Shown here: piece after piece, positions 1 through 6,073 of the stretch
Numbering within the stretch: the first letter of the stretch is position 1
How the letters are laid out: every line of letters begins with the position of its first letter
Assembly (NCBI GenBank): GCA_028288545.1
Contig: JAQBNQ010000102.1
Span: 1-12,041 of the forward strand
DNA from: Bacteroidota bacterium
GTDB taxonomy: Bacteria; Bacteroidota; Bacteroidia; Chitinophagales; LD1
Length of the DNA: 12,041 bases
Direction of reading: 5' to 3'
The notes under the pieces: model-generated
What the model was told of the DNA's origin: nothing
What the model saw: the letters and a program-made list of their open reading frames with translations, nothing else
Databases searched by the model: none
Position numbers and translations under genes: made by a program

Positions 1-48
1 CCAAAACCAGGGCACTTCTCAATCGCAGCTCCATTCTGGGTTTTAGAC

Positions 49-95
49 AAAAAGAAAACGGGGAATCTTTCTTCTGTTGAGAAAAATTCCCCGTT
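49..95 (-). terminator. Intrinsic terminator after the tRNA-Leu fragment
   Basis: A perfect 10-bp stem (57-66 with 86-95, AACGGGGAAT against its complement) is followed on the minus strand by TTCTTTTTG. It begins 2 nt after the 3' end of the tRNA-Leu fragment, so it is most likely the native terminator of the tRNA gene that once stood here. The loop is long (about 19 nt) and can partly pair internally. I see nothing interpretable in bases 1-48. Confidence 0.7.
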
Positions 96-97
96 AG

Positions 98-156
98 TAC
101 CGCGGGCGGGAATCGAACCCGCACGAAATTTAAGTTTCAGAGGATTTTAAGTCCTC
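98..156 (-). pseudogene. tRNA-Leu(UAA) 3' fragment
   Basis: Read on the minus strand, this is the 3' part of a class II tRNA. It has an anticodon stem GAGGA/TCCTC with loop CTTAAAA (anticodon TAA, Leu), a long variable arm with GAAA/TTTC pairing, a T-arm GCGGG-TTCGATT-CCCGC, the acceptor strand CCGCGGT and discriminator A at 98. Homology stops at about 157, exactly at the 5' side of the anticodon stem. No D-arm or 5' acceptor strand follows. A fragment running from the anticodon stem to the 3' end is the part typically duplicated by tRNA-targeting tyrosine recombinases, so I infer an attachment-site scar. It cannot make a functional tRNA. Confidence 0.8.
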
Positions 157-169
157 AATTAAATTGCGC

Positions 170-188
170 GTGCAAATTGTGTGCAAAT
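170..188. repeat. GTGCAAAT direct repeat pair next to the tRNA-Leu break
   Basis: GTGCAAAT occurs at 170-177 and again at 181-188, exactly 11 bp apart, about one helical turn. The pair starts 13 bp outside the point where tRNA-Leu homology ends. Same-face direct repeats beside a tRNA fragment would suit binding sites for an integrase or excisionase. That role is inferred from position only, since no integrase gene lies in the window. Confidence 0.4.
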
Positions 189-193
189 AGAAA

Positions 194-226
194 TAAAAAA
201 GGTGTTAGATTTTCATCTAACACCTT
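194..226 (-). terminator. Intrinsic terminator after the tRNA-Val remnant
   Basis: A perfect 12-bp stem (199-210 with 215-226) closes a 4-nt loop that reads GAAA on the minus strand, and it is followed on that strand by TTTTT. It lies about 10 nt past the 3' end of the tRNA-Val remnant. This gives the second tRNA-plus-terminator module of the pair. Confidence 0.8.
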
Positions 227-236
227 CATTTTCAAT

Positions 237-295
237 GTGGGAAATACAGATTCGAGCCTGCGACCCTCTGCTTGTAAGGCAGACGCTTAGCACCT
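237..295 (-). pseudogene. Decayed tRNA-Val(UAC) remnant
   Basis: The minus strand shows an intact anticodon arm: stem TCTGC/GCAGA with loop CTTACAA, anticodon TAC (Val). It is followed by variable loop GGGTC and a recognisable T-arm and acceptor strand ending in TTTCCCA. The T-arm is damaged. It reads GCAGG-CTCGAAT-CTGTA where the usual form is GCAGG-TTCGAAT-CCTGT, so one C is missing and T54 is changed to C. On the 5' side only a short D-arm-like piece (GAGGTGCTAAGCG) remains, and the 5' acceptor strand is absent. This looks like an old integration scar or a dead gene. An automated tRNA finder may report a weak hit here. Confidence 0.7.
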
Positions 296-373
296 CATTT
301 AAAAAAATCCTTTTATTTTAACGCTCATGTATAACCCCTATGGCTGGCCCTGCTATCCATTTAAAAACGCGCT

Positions 374-1690
374 ATGAGCAAAACAGTAACTGAAGAGAAT
401 ATACTTACCCGTTTTATTATGCCCGTTTTTTTGGTTTTTGTTTGTCCGCCATTTGCTATGCTAATGTGGCACACCTGTGTAAACCTGGATGGCTCTTTTT
501 TAAAACTGTGGGATGAGATAGCATTAAAGGGTTTGTTCGGCGAGATATATGATGTGTGGGCACCCCGCTTTTTTGGCTCGCTGATGGCCTGGAAGATGAT
601 AGGAATTTTTGCGGCCCTGCAGTTACTGCTGATGAGAATCATTCCTGCAAAGAAATTTACAGGTACTATTACCCCGATGGGTAATCTGCCCGAGTATAAG
701 GATAATGGGCTGGCTTCATACATTATCACTTTCATCCTGTTTTTTGCCTGCTCTTTAGGCCTAAAGCTTTTTTCGCCTTCCATAGTGTACGACAACTTTG
801 GCGATATTTTGGGCGCCTTAAATTTTACAGCTCTTGTTTTTTGCCTCATTCTTTATTTTAAGGGAAGATTTGCACCAAGCAGTACCGACAATGGTTCCAC
901 CGGAAATTTCATTTTCGATTACTACTGGGGTACCGAATTGTACCCGCGCATTTTGGGTTGGGATGTTAAGCAATTTACCAACTGCCGCTTTGGTATGACC
1001 GGCTGGGCTATTGCAGTTACCTCCTTTGCTTTTGCTCAGTATCATATTTATGGCAAGGCGGATTGGTCTATCATTATTTCGGCCGCACTGATAGTTATTT
1101 ATCTTTTCAAATTCTTTATTTGGGAGTCGGGCTATATGCGCTCTATGGATATTATTGTTGACCGCGGTGGTTTTTACATTTGCTGGGGCTGTTTGGTTTG
1201 GGTGCCGGCCGTATATACCTCGCCGGTTATGTTTATGGTAAAACATCCTGTTGGCTTACCCTTATGGATGGCCCTTGTTATTTTTGTAGCGGGCCTCAGT
1301 GCCATTTTTATCAACTACTGGGCCGACAGGCAGCGGCAGGTGGTTCGTGCTACCAATGGCAAAACAACCATTTGGGGAAGCGAACCCGTTACTATACTTG
1401 CCGAGTACATGACAGAAACCGGGGAGAAAAGGAAAAATCTTTTACTGGCCTCCGGCTTTTGGGGAATAAGCAGTCATTTCCATTACCTGCCCGAAATTTT
1501 AGCTGCCTTTTTTTGGAGCTGCGCAACGGGCTTCAGTTTTCTGATGCCTTTCTTTTACGTGATTTTTCTTACTGTTTTGCTTACACACCGGGCATTTAGA
1601 GATGAGGCCAAATGCAGTAAAAAATACGGCGAACATTGGGAGGAGTACCGCAAACTGGTTCCCTATAAAATTATACCGCGCGTTTTATAG
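374..1690 (+). CDS. Sterol reductase of the DHCR7/ERG4-ERG24 family
   Basis: A polytopic membrane enzyme of 438 aa, expected to reduce a sterol ring double bond with NADPH. The C-terminal half aligns closely by eye with 7-dehydrocholesterol reductase. Visible blocks are the first family signature (182-196, DYYWGTELYPRILGW, with Y where Asn is usual before PR), the second signature (357-371, around SGFWGISSHFHY), and the tail LLTHRAFRDEAKCSKKYGEHWEEY. Residues R406, D410, C414 and Y418, and R321/R325, match the spacing of the NADPH-contacting residues I recall from the bacterial sterol reductase structure MaSR1. The position of human R404 is Ser367 and that of N407 is His370. Length is near the family norm (DHCR7 has 475 aa). 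It stands alone, beside tRNA integration scars, so transfer is plausible. Exact substrate (delta-7, delta-14 or C24) cannot be set from sequence. The family assignment is confident. Confidence 0.85.
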   Translation: MSKTVTEENILTRFIMPVFLVFVCPPFAMLMWHTCVNLDGSFLKLWDEIALKGLFGEIYDVWAPRFFGSLMAWKMIGIFAALQLLLMRIIPAKKFTGTITPMGNLPEYKDNGLASYIITFILFFACSLGLKLFSPSIVYDNFGDILGALNFTALVFCLILYFKGRFAPSSTDNGSTGNFIFDYYWGTELYPRILGWDVKQFTNCRFGMTGWAIAVTSFAFAQYHIYGKADWSIIISAALIVIYLFKFFIWESGYMRSMDIIVDRGGFYICWGCLVWVPAVYTSPVMFMVKHPVGLPLWMALVIFVAGLSAIFINYWADRQRQVVRATNGKTTIWGSEPVTILAEYMTETGEKRKNLLLASGFWGISSHFHYLPEILAAFFWSCATGFSFLMPFFYVIFLTVLLTHRAFRDEAKCSKKYGEHWEEYRKLVPYKIIPRVL

Positions 1691-1712
1691 AACAGCTAAT
1701 ACAGATAGAACG

Positions 1713-1748
1713 CCCGCCCGACTGAATGGCTTCAGTCATTCGGGCGGG
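1713..1748. repeat. GC-rich palindrome, copy 1
   Basis: CCCGCCCG pairs with CGGGCGGG, and inside it ACTGAA pairs with TTCAGT, leaving a 4-nt CATT bulge on one side and a TGGC loop. A run of 26 nt (1716-1741) is identical to 1992-2017. It starts 22 bp after the stop of the sterol reductase gene. There is no T-run on either side, so it is not a standard intrinsic terminator, although an RNA stem here could protect or stop the transcript. Confidence 0.7.
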
Positions 1749-1849
1749 CTGATTAATTATGATTATTATGATGAATTATGATATATTAAACTAATTGGAT
1801 TAACTAGATAAGCCGCAGTATCAAATCAATCCTAACATAGAATGACCTT

Positions 1850-1987
1850 ATGAAATTGACATTAAGAAGTTTTCTTGAAGCAGAGCAGGAGAGTAAAACA
1901 CTGTTTGAGCCAATCGAATTAAAGGAGTTAGCGCTGCTCAGTTCAGACAGCGAGTTTGTTTTGTTGCCAGTGGGGAGAGAATTTTAG
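1850..1987 (+). CDS. Possible 45-aa small protein inside the repeat unit
   Basis: ATG at 1850 opens a 45-codon frame ending TAG at 1985-1987. The product begins MKLTLRSFLEAEQESK and ends in LLPVGREF. It is acidic, with alternating charged and leucine-rich segments, and has no signal peptide or Cys. I do not recognise it. It lies between the two GC-rich palindromes, and its stop falls just before the second one. It could be a real small gene, a remnant of an inactivated gene, or chance. No promoter or ribosome-binding site supports it. Confidence 0.25.
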   Translation: MKLTLRSFLEAEQESKTLFEPIELKELALLSSDSEFVLLPVGREF

Positions 1988-1989
1988 GA

Positions 1990-2025
1990 CTGCCCGACTG
2001 AATGGCTTCAGTCATTCTGGCGGGC
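1990..2025. repeat. GC-rich palindrome, copy 2
   Basis: This is a second copy of the palindrome at 1713-1748, in the same orientation, sharing 26 identical nt (1992-2017). The outer stem is weakened: the left arm begins CTGCCCG and the right arm reads CTGGCGGG. It is followed at 2037 by the same GATTAATTATGAT word that follows copy 1. Confidence 0.65.
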
Positions 2026-2143
2026 TGGTGAAGATGATTAATTATGATAATGGAAAGACAAATACATTGTATTAATCATAATTTTATCATAAAAATCATA
2101 ATAAATCCGCGTTCTATCTGTATTTCGAAATGACAAATTACGG

Positions 2144-3028
2144 ATGAAGAAGAAATTGCTCATTACAGGTGCTTCGGGGTTTTTGGGATACCATTTGTTG
2201 CGGGTGGCGGCGAAGGATTGGGAAGTGTATGGCTTTGGAAATACACATAACATTGATTTTGGAGATGCGGTTGTACTTCAATGCGACATTACTAATTATA
2301 TCGCATTAGGTGATTATTTTGAAGATATAGAACCGGATGCTGTCATCCATGCAGCGGCCATTGCTGACGGGGCTTTTTGCCAAAACAATAAAGCCAAAAG
2401 TTATGAGGTGAACGTTGAGGCCACCCGCAACCTTGCCGGCATTTGTTGCGATCTGCAAATTCCTTTTGCGTTTACTTCCACCGATCTTGTTTTTGACGGA
2501 AAGAAGGGGATGTACACCGAAGAGGATGTCAAAAACCCGCTTAGTGTGTATGGTGAACATAAATCCATAGCGGAGGAGGAGACCATAAAAATTTATCCGG
2601 GTGCCAGTGTTTTTCGTTTGCCCTTAATGTTCGGGCATTTAGAGGCCAGTTATAATAGTTACTTCCATAAATTTTTAATGCAACTGAAACGCGGCGAAAA
2701 AGCGAATCTATTCAGCGATGAATACCGCAGTATTACGGGGGCAAAAAGCATTAGTAAGGGAATTTTGAATTTGCTGGAAAAGGGTGCGGGGGTTGTGCAT
2801 TTGGGAGGGCCGGAAAGATTATCGCGCTATGAATTTGGCCTGAAGGTGGCGGAGATGTTCAACTTACCTGTTGAACTGCTTGTTGCGGGCCTTCAGAAAG
2901 ATTTTAAAACAGATACACCCCGCCCTGCGGATGTATCGCTAAATATACAAAAAGCAATATCTTTGGGTTTTGCCCCCCATTCAGTGGTAGAAGAATTAAA
3001 ATTAATAATGAGTCAAAAGTATTGCTGA
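2144..3028 (+). CDS. Extended SDR oxidoreductase, RmlD-like (sugar-nucleotide reductase/epimerase)
   Basis: A cytosolic NAD(P)-dependent enzyme of 294 aa. The N-terminal Rossmann fold shows the glycine motif GASGFLG (9-15), an acidic DIT at 48-50, HAAA at 69-72, and the STD stretch at 112-114. The catalytic pair is in YGEHK (Y136, K140). The C-terminal substrate-binding part (about 150-290) resembles dTDP-4-dehydrorhamnose reductase, whose usual length of about 290 aa this matches. Related SDRs act on other NDP-sugars, and MAT2B-like regulators share the fold, so the substrate is uncertain. No rmlA, rmlB or rmlC neighbour is present, which argues against a standard rhamnose operon. Its TGA stop directly abuts the GTG start of the next gene, so the two are probably cotranscribed. 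Confidence 0.75.
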   Translation: MKKKLLITGASGFLGYHLLRVAAKDWEVYGFGNTHNIDFGDAVVLQCDITNYIALGDYFEDIEPDAVIHAAAIADGAFCQNNKAKSYEVNVEATRNLAGICCDLQIPFAFTSTDLVFDGKKGMYTEEDVKNPLSVYGEHKSIAEEETIKIYPGASVFRLPLMFGHLEASYNSYFHKFLMQLKRGEKANLFSDEYRSITGAKSISKGILNLLEKGAGVVHLGGPERLSRYEFGLKVAEMFNLPVELLVAGLQKDFKTDTPRPADVSLNIQKAISLGFAPHSVVEELKLIMSQKYC

Positions 3029-4048
3029 GTGAAGACATTCTGTTGCCTGTTCCTGTTTTTTTTGTGTAACACTATCCATGCCCAAAGCGAAATGCTGCTT
3101 AAGCCGGGCAGGGTTGTGTTTTATAATGTCGAAAACCTTTTCGATACCATCAATGATCCTGAAAAGAATGACGAAGAGTTTTTGCCTCAATCAAAAGCTC
3201 AATGGAACACTAGAAAATACGAGATAAAGCTGGAGCATATTTCTAAAGTGCTGGCTTCTATTTTTGATAGCATCGATCCCATTGCAATCGGATTAGCAGA
3301 AGTGGAGAACAAGAAAGTGATTGAAGACCTGATCGCTCAACCCGCGCTTAAAAAATTTAATCTTGGTATTTGCCATCACGATTCGCCAGACGAAAGGGGC
3401 ATTGATTGTGCCTTGCTTTATAATAAAGAGATCATTGAAGAGGTTTTCGATCACTTTTTAAAAGTTGATTTTTCGTTTGACTCAGCCGACAAAACGCGCG
3501 ACATCATTTATTTTAAAGGATACATGACAGAGGAGTTTCCCGTTTACTTTTTTGTAAACCACTGGACCAGCCGGCGCACAGCAAACGTGGATAGTGAGAA
3601 GAAAAGAATAACAGAGGCCATGGTGCTAAAGGCAAAAATTGAGGACATTTATAAAGGAGAGCCCTACGCCCGTATAATTGCCATGGGTGATTTTAACGAT
3701 AACCCGGATGATAAAAGCCTGCTCTATCTTTGCTCGGGCAAACATAAATTTCCTTTACAACAGGACCTGGTGAACCTGATGCGGCTGCCACAACAACGCA
3801 ATGAGTTTACTTTAAAGTACAAAGACGACAATGATATTTTCGACCAGTTTATTGTTTCCAGAAACCTGCTTACCTCTAGTTATTCGTACTACGTAAAAAA
3901 TTCTGCCGCTCATATTTACAATCCTAAGTGGATCATGTTTGAGCATAATAAATATGGCTGGATACCTAACCGGACCTACGCCAGTGGTAAGTGGGTAGGT
4001 GGTTATTCAGATCACCTGCCTGTTTATTTGGATATCTGTTTCCACTAG
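3029..4048 (+). CDS. Secreted endonuclease/exonuclease/phosphatase-family protein
   Basis: A 339-aa protein with a signal peptide (MKTFCCLFLFFLCNTIHAQ, cleavage near 19), so it acts in the periplasm or outside the cell. The metal-dependent EEP fold is complete: N33 in FYNVEN, E91 in LAEVEN, H178 in NHW, D221/N223 in GDFND, D272 in FDQF, and SDH 327-329 near the C-terminus. Family members hydrolyse phosphodiester bonds in DNA, RNA or phospholipid head groups, and which of these applies here is not visible. The start is GTG at 3029, directly after the TGA of the SDR gene (TGAGTG). I accept it because it gives a full signal peptide. Translation is probably coupled to the upstream gene. I see no functional link between the pair. 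Confidence 0.8.
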   Translation: MKTFCCLFLFFLCNTIHAQSEMLLKPGRVVFYNVENLFDTINDPEKNDEEFLPQSKAQWNTRKYEIKLEHISKVLASIFDSIDPIAIGLAEVENKKVIEDLIAQPALKKFNLGICHHDSPDERGIDCALLYNKEIIEEVFDHFLKVDFSFDSADKTRDIIYFKGYMTEEFPVYFFVNHWTSRRTANVDSEKKRITEAMVLKAKIEDIYKGEPYARIIAMGDFNDNPDDKSLLYLCSGKHKFPLQQDLVNLMRLPQQRNEFTLKYKDDNDIFDQFIVSRNLLTSSYSYYVKNSAAHIYNPKWIMFEHNKYGWIPNRTYASGKWVGGYSDHLPVYLDICFH

Positions 4049-4061
4049 TACTTATTCAATG

Positions 4062-4104
4062 GAACGCTGATTAATTATGATAGTTATGGTAAAATTATGA
4101 TGAA
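4062..4104. repeat. Third, palindrome-less copy of the intergenic repeat
   Basis: GAACG followed by CTGATTAATTATGAT (4062-4081) matches the sequences flanking palindrome copy 1 (1708-1712 and 1749-1763) joined directly, without the 36-bp palindrome. The following bases (TATGGTAAAATTATGATGAA) match the AT-rich inner arm of the 1698-2124 unit, read in inverse orientation at 2074-2095, with few changes. It lies just downstream of the EEP gene. The rest of this intergenic stretch (4105-4256) shows no feature I can support. Confidence 0.55.
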
Positions 4105-4256
4105 GTGATTTATTGTCCGCACCTCCAACAGAACAACCTTGCTTCCTGGGTTAACGGCAATTTCATAAAGACAATGCCCTACTTCAATCTGTTAAATAAA
4201 TTGGGTCGTTAAACCTCACATAGATTTCATGGTCAACAGGCAAAACCTCTTTGCTT

Positions 4257-5030
4257 ATGAAATTGTCTGTCCGCTTTGCAATTGCTTTTGTTAGCTTAAC
4301 CATACTAGTTCAAAGTTGTAAAAAGGAAACTGGCCCACAGGGTCCGGCGGGACCAGCTTTAACCGGTACCCTGTTTGGCTTTGTAGAACTGTATGATCAA
4401 TATGGTGCCAAAGTAATTGCCGGGCAAAATGCCACAACGGTAACGGTAACCAATGCTTCGGGTGCTTCCACCAGCACTACGACCGATTCAATGGGTAAAT
4501 ACACTTTTAGTAATTTGAGTACGGGGCAATATACTTTTAGCGCATCCAATCCCGGTTACGGAAGTATTACCGGCGCAGCCCAGGGTTTTTTGGGTGGCGG
4601 AAATATAGACCGCGATGCCAAGTTGAGCGCTATTCCCACTTTTACGGATTCTACATTAACGATTACAGATTCTACTTCGACAGGATATATCGTTTTGTCA
4701 GGTACACTTTCGGGTGTTGAAACCCGTAGAAGGACTGTTGCGGTTTTTGCAGGCTCGGGCTCGGTATCATCAACACCGGGTACTTACAAGCTTACTTACA
4801 ACCTGTTAACCAATAACGCCAATAACACCGTCAATAATTTTGTATTGAAAATACCTGTGCAGGATCTTTACGACCAGGGATATACAACGGGCGCTACAAT
4901 TAACTTTGCTGTTTACGGAGCGGCAGCCAATTTTGCCTCATCTTCTTCTTCCGAGGATTTTGCTAATGGCCAATTCTATTATAATGCTTTAAGTCCAACA
5001 GCCTTTACAGGCAGTGTGATATTGCAATAG
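4257..5030 (+). CDS. Lipoprotein with collagen-like stretch and carboxypeptidase-regulatory-like domain
   Basis: A predicted cell-envelope lipoprotein of 257 aa. The signal peptide ends in LVQSC, giving a lipidated Cys21. Next comes a short collagen-like GPQGPAGPA (26-34). A region at about 40-110 resembles the carboxypeptidase regulatory-like beta-sandwich, with phrases such as TTTDSMGKYTFSNLSTGQYTFSASNPGY. The remaining Thr/Ser-rich part (about 115-257) is probably another beta domain that I do not recognise. The frame is open from TTG at 4251, but ATG at 4257 gives a cleaner signal peptide and is chosen. A strong terminator follows, so it ends its transcript. The function is unknown; adhesion or surface structure is a guess from domain type. 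Confidence 0.75.
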   Translation: MKLSVRFAIAFVSLTILVQSCKKETGPQGPAGPALTGTLFGFVELYDQYGAKVIAGQNATTVTVTNASGASTSTTTDSMGKYTFSNLSTGQYTFSASNPGYGSITGAAQGFLGGGNIDRDAKLSAIPTFTDSTLTITDSTSTGYIVLSGTLSGVETRRRTVAVFAGSGSVSSTPGTYKLTYNLLTNNANNTVNNFVLKIPVQDLYDQGYTTGATINFAVYGAAANFASSSSSEDFANGQFYYNALSPTAFTGSVILQ

Positions 5031-5054
5031 TCCATGAACTACCCATAGTTTAAG

Positions 5055-5085
5055 AAAGGCATCCACGGGATGCCTTTTTTGTTTT
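5055..5085 (+). terminator. Intrinsic terminator of the lipoprotein gene
   Basis: A 10-bp perfect stem (AAAGGCATCC, 5055-5064, with 5068-5077) closes a 3-nt loop (ACG) and runs into TTTTTTGTTTT. It begins 25 nt after the stop of the lipoprotein gene. Bases 5086-5258, up to radC, hold no promoter that I can assign with confidence. Confidence 0.9.
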
Positions 5086-5258
5086 AAGGTGTTGCGGCGT
5101 ACCGAAGGGTATTTCTACTTTTTGAATCAACATATATTTATTTATACGTGTTACTTTGTAAGTAGCACATTATCAATAAGATATGGCTGAATCGGTTTTG
5201 GTGGTATTTCTACTTATATCTATTAATAGAAACAGGCTTTTTTATATTTACTATACCT

Positions 5259-5960
5259 ATGGAAGAATCTAAAGAGTTTCTGTCAATTAAAAGCTGGGCC
5301 GAGGAAGACCGTCCGCGCGAAAAGCTTTTGCTTAAAGGTAAATCGTCCCTTTCGGATGCCGAACTGATTGCCATTTTATTGCGAACCGGTGTAACAGGAA
5401 GTTCGGCCCTGGATATTGCCAAAAAGATATTGCATCGCGTAAACGGCGATTTGAATGAACTGGGAAAGCTAACCGTAAGCGATATAAAGAAACTGGAAAA
5501 GGGAATTGGCGAAACCAAGTCCATTACCATTGTTGCCGCGCTTGAGTTAGGCAGACGACGCCAAAGCAGCGAAGTGCGCGAAAAACCCGTTATCCGTTCA
5601 AGCAAAGACTCGTTTGAATATATCTATCCAGAAGTGGCTGACTTGCCGCACGAAGAATTTTATGTGCTGTATCTTAATAAATCAAACAAGGTGCTCACGC
5701 ACAAAAACATCAGCACAGGCGGTGTGTCTGGAACTATAGCTGATACAAAGATCATTTTAAAAGGAGCTATTGAACTTTTGGCTTCATCCATTATAGCAGT
5801 TCATAATCATCCTTCGGGTAATGTTAGCCCCAGTCAGTCAGATATTGATCTTACCAAGAGGCTGAAAGAAGCTGCAAAAATGATGGATGTAAACCTGTTG
5901 GATCACTTGATAATTGGCGAGAAGAAGTACTACAGCTTTTCGGATAGTGGAATGCTGTAA
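5259..5960 (+). CDS. radC: RadC family JAB/MPN+ protein
   Basis: A complete 233-aa RadC (UPF0758) protein. The N-terminal half (about 10-105) is the helical, helix-hairpin-helix-like region typical of RadC, with phrases DRPREKLLLKG, LSDAELIAILLRTG and KGIGETKS. The C-terminal half is the metal-binding JAB1/MPN domain. The JAMM motif H182-x-H184-(7)-S192-(2)-D195 is intact (HNHPSG onward), with an upstream acidic residue at E132/E133. The biochemical role of RadC is unsettled. The old link to DNA repair in E. coli was withdrawn, though members occur near mobile elements and in competence regulons. It is a single gene with its own terminator. Its 3' end carries the GTTG heptad repeat described at 5966. 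Confidence 0.93.
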   Translation: MEESKEFLSIKSWAEEDRPREKLLLKGKSSLSDAELIAILLRTGVTGSSALDIAKKILHRVNGDLNELGKLTVSDIKKLEKGIGETKSITIVAALELGRRRQSSEVREKPVIRSSKDSFEYIYPEVADLPHEEFYVLYLNKSNKVLTHKNISTGGVSGTIADTKIILKGAIELLASSIIAVHNHPSGNVSPSQSDIDLTKRLKEAAKMMDVNLLDHLIIGEKKYYSFSDSGML

Positions 5961-5965
5961 AATAA

Positions 5966-6003
5966 GTTGATTGTTGTCAGTTGCGTGTTGTTAGGAATAC
6001 AAA
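5966..6003 (+). repeat. 3'-end GTTG heptad repeat, copy A (after radC)
   Basis: GTTG starts at 5966, 5973, 5980 and 5987, exactly 7 nt apart, then TTAG, then AATACAAA at 5996-6003. The first GTTG lies 5 nt after the radC stop. The same arrangement follows two other genes (9020 and 9190), in each case on the coding strand of the preceding gene and before an intrinsic terminator. The bases between the GTTG words differ from copy to copy, so spacing and core word are conserved rather than the whole sequence. Confidence 0.7.
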
Positions 6004-6021
6004 AAGCAAATAGTACTACAA

Positions 6022-6053
6022 AAAAAATGGCACCCGATTGGGTGCCATTTTTT
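6022..6053. terminator. Bidirectional terminator between radC and the T9SS gene
   Basis: A perfect 14-bp stem (6022-6035 with 6040-6053) has GC-rich centre TGGCACCC/GGGTGCCA, loop GATT and A/T runs on both sides. It can therefore stop transcription from radC (plus) and from the convergent T9SS cargo gene ending at 6074 (minus). Confidence 0.92.
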
Positions 6054-6073
6054 ATTTAATTCCTTTAATACGG

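Larger units (their letters stand above)
1698..2124. mobile_element. MITE-like unit with 16-bp terminal inverted repeats
   Basis: AATACAGATAGAACGC at 1698-1713 is repeated as a perfect inverted copy at 2109-2124, enclosing 427 bp between the sterol reductase and SDR genes. Inside each end lies a GC-rich palindrome or an AT-rich dyad built from ATTATGAT/ATCATAAT words (1751-1787; 2037-2048; 2074-2103). No transposase is encoded, and I see no clear target-site duplication at the flanks. A non-autonomous transposable element or REP-type cluster is the best reading. The stretch otherwise holds only an uncertain 45-codon ORF. Confidence 0.5.

Noticed and set aside
98..295. Two functional tRNA genes (Leu and Val)
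   Set aside because: Both lack the 5' acceptor strand and a usable D-arm, and the Val copy has a broken T-stem. A tmRNA 3' end was also considered for the Leu piece, but the anticodon loop and long variable arm fit tRNA-Leu.
361..1246. Minus-strand ORFs of 162 and 142 aa opposite the sterol reductase gene
   Set aside because: They lie wholly antisense to a convincing enzyme and have no recognisable domain; the open frames reflect codon use of the real gene.
1713..1748. Palindrome as an intrinsic terminator of the sterol reductase gene
   Set aside because: There is no T-run after the stem on either strand, and the same sequence recurs at 1990 inside a repeat unit.
4251..4256. TTG start for the lipoprotein
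   Set aside because: It adds only two residues before an ATG that gives a standard lipoprotein signal peptide.
4300..4370. Collagen-like surface fibre protein
   Set aside because: Only three Gly-Pro-type triplets are present, far too few for a collagen helix; this short stretch after the lipobox is common in Bacteroidota lipoproteins.
5086..5258. Promoter for radC (TACTTTG at about 5152)
   Set aside because: The -7 match lacks one base of TAnnTTTG, and the nearest TTTG upstream is spaced too far away.
5210..5605. Minus-strand 131-aa ORF overlapping radC
   Set aside because: Antisense to the conserved N-terminal half of RadC, with low-complexity Ser-rich sequence and no motif.
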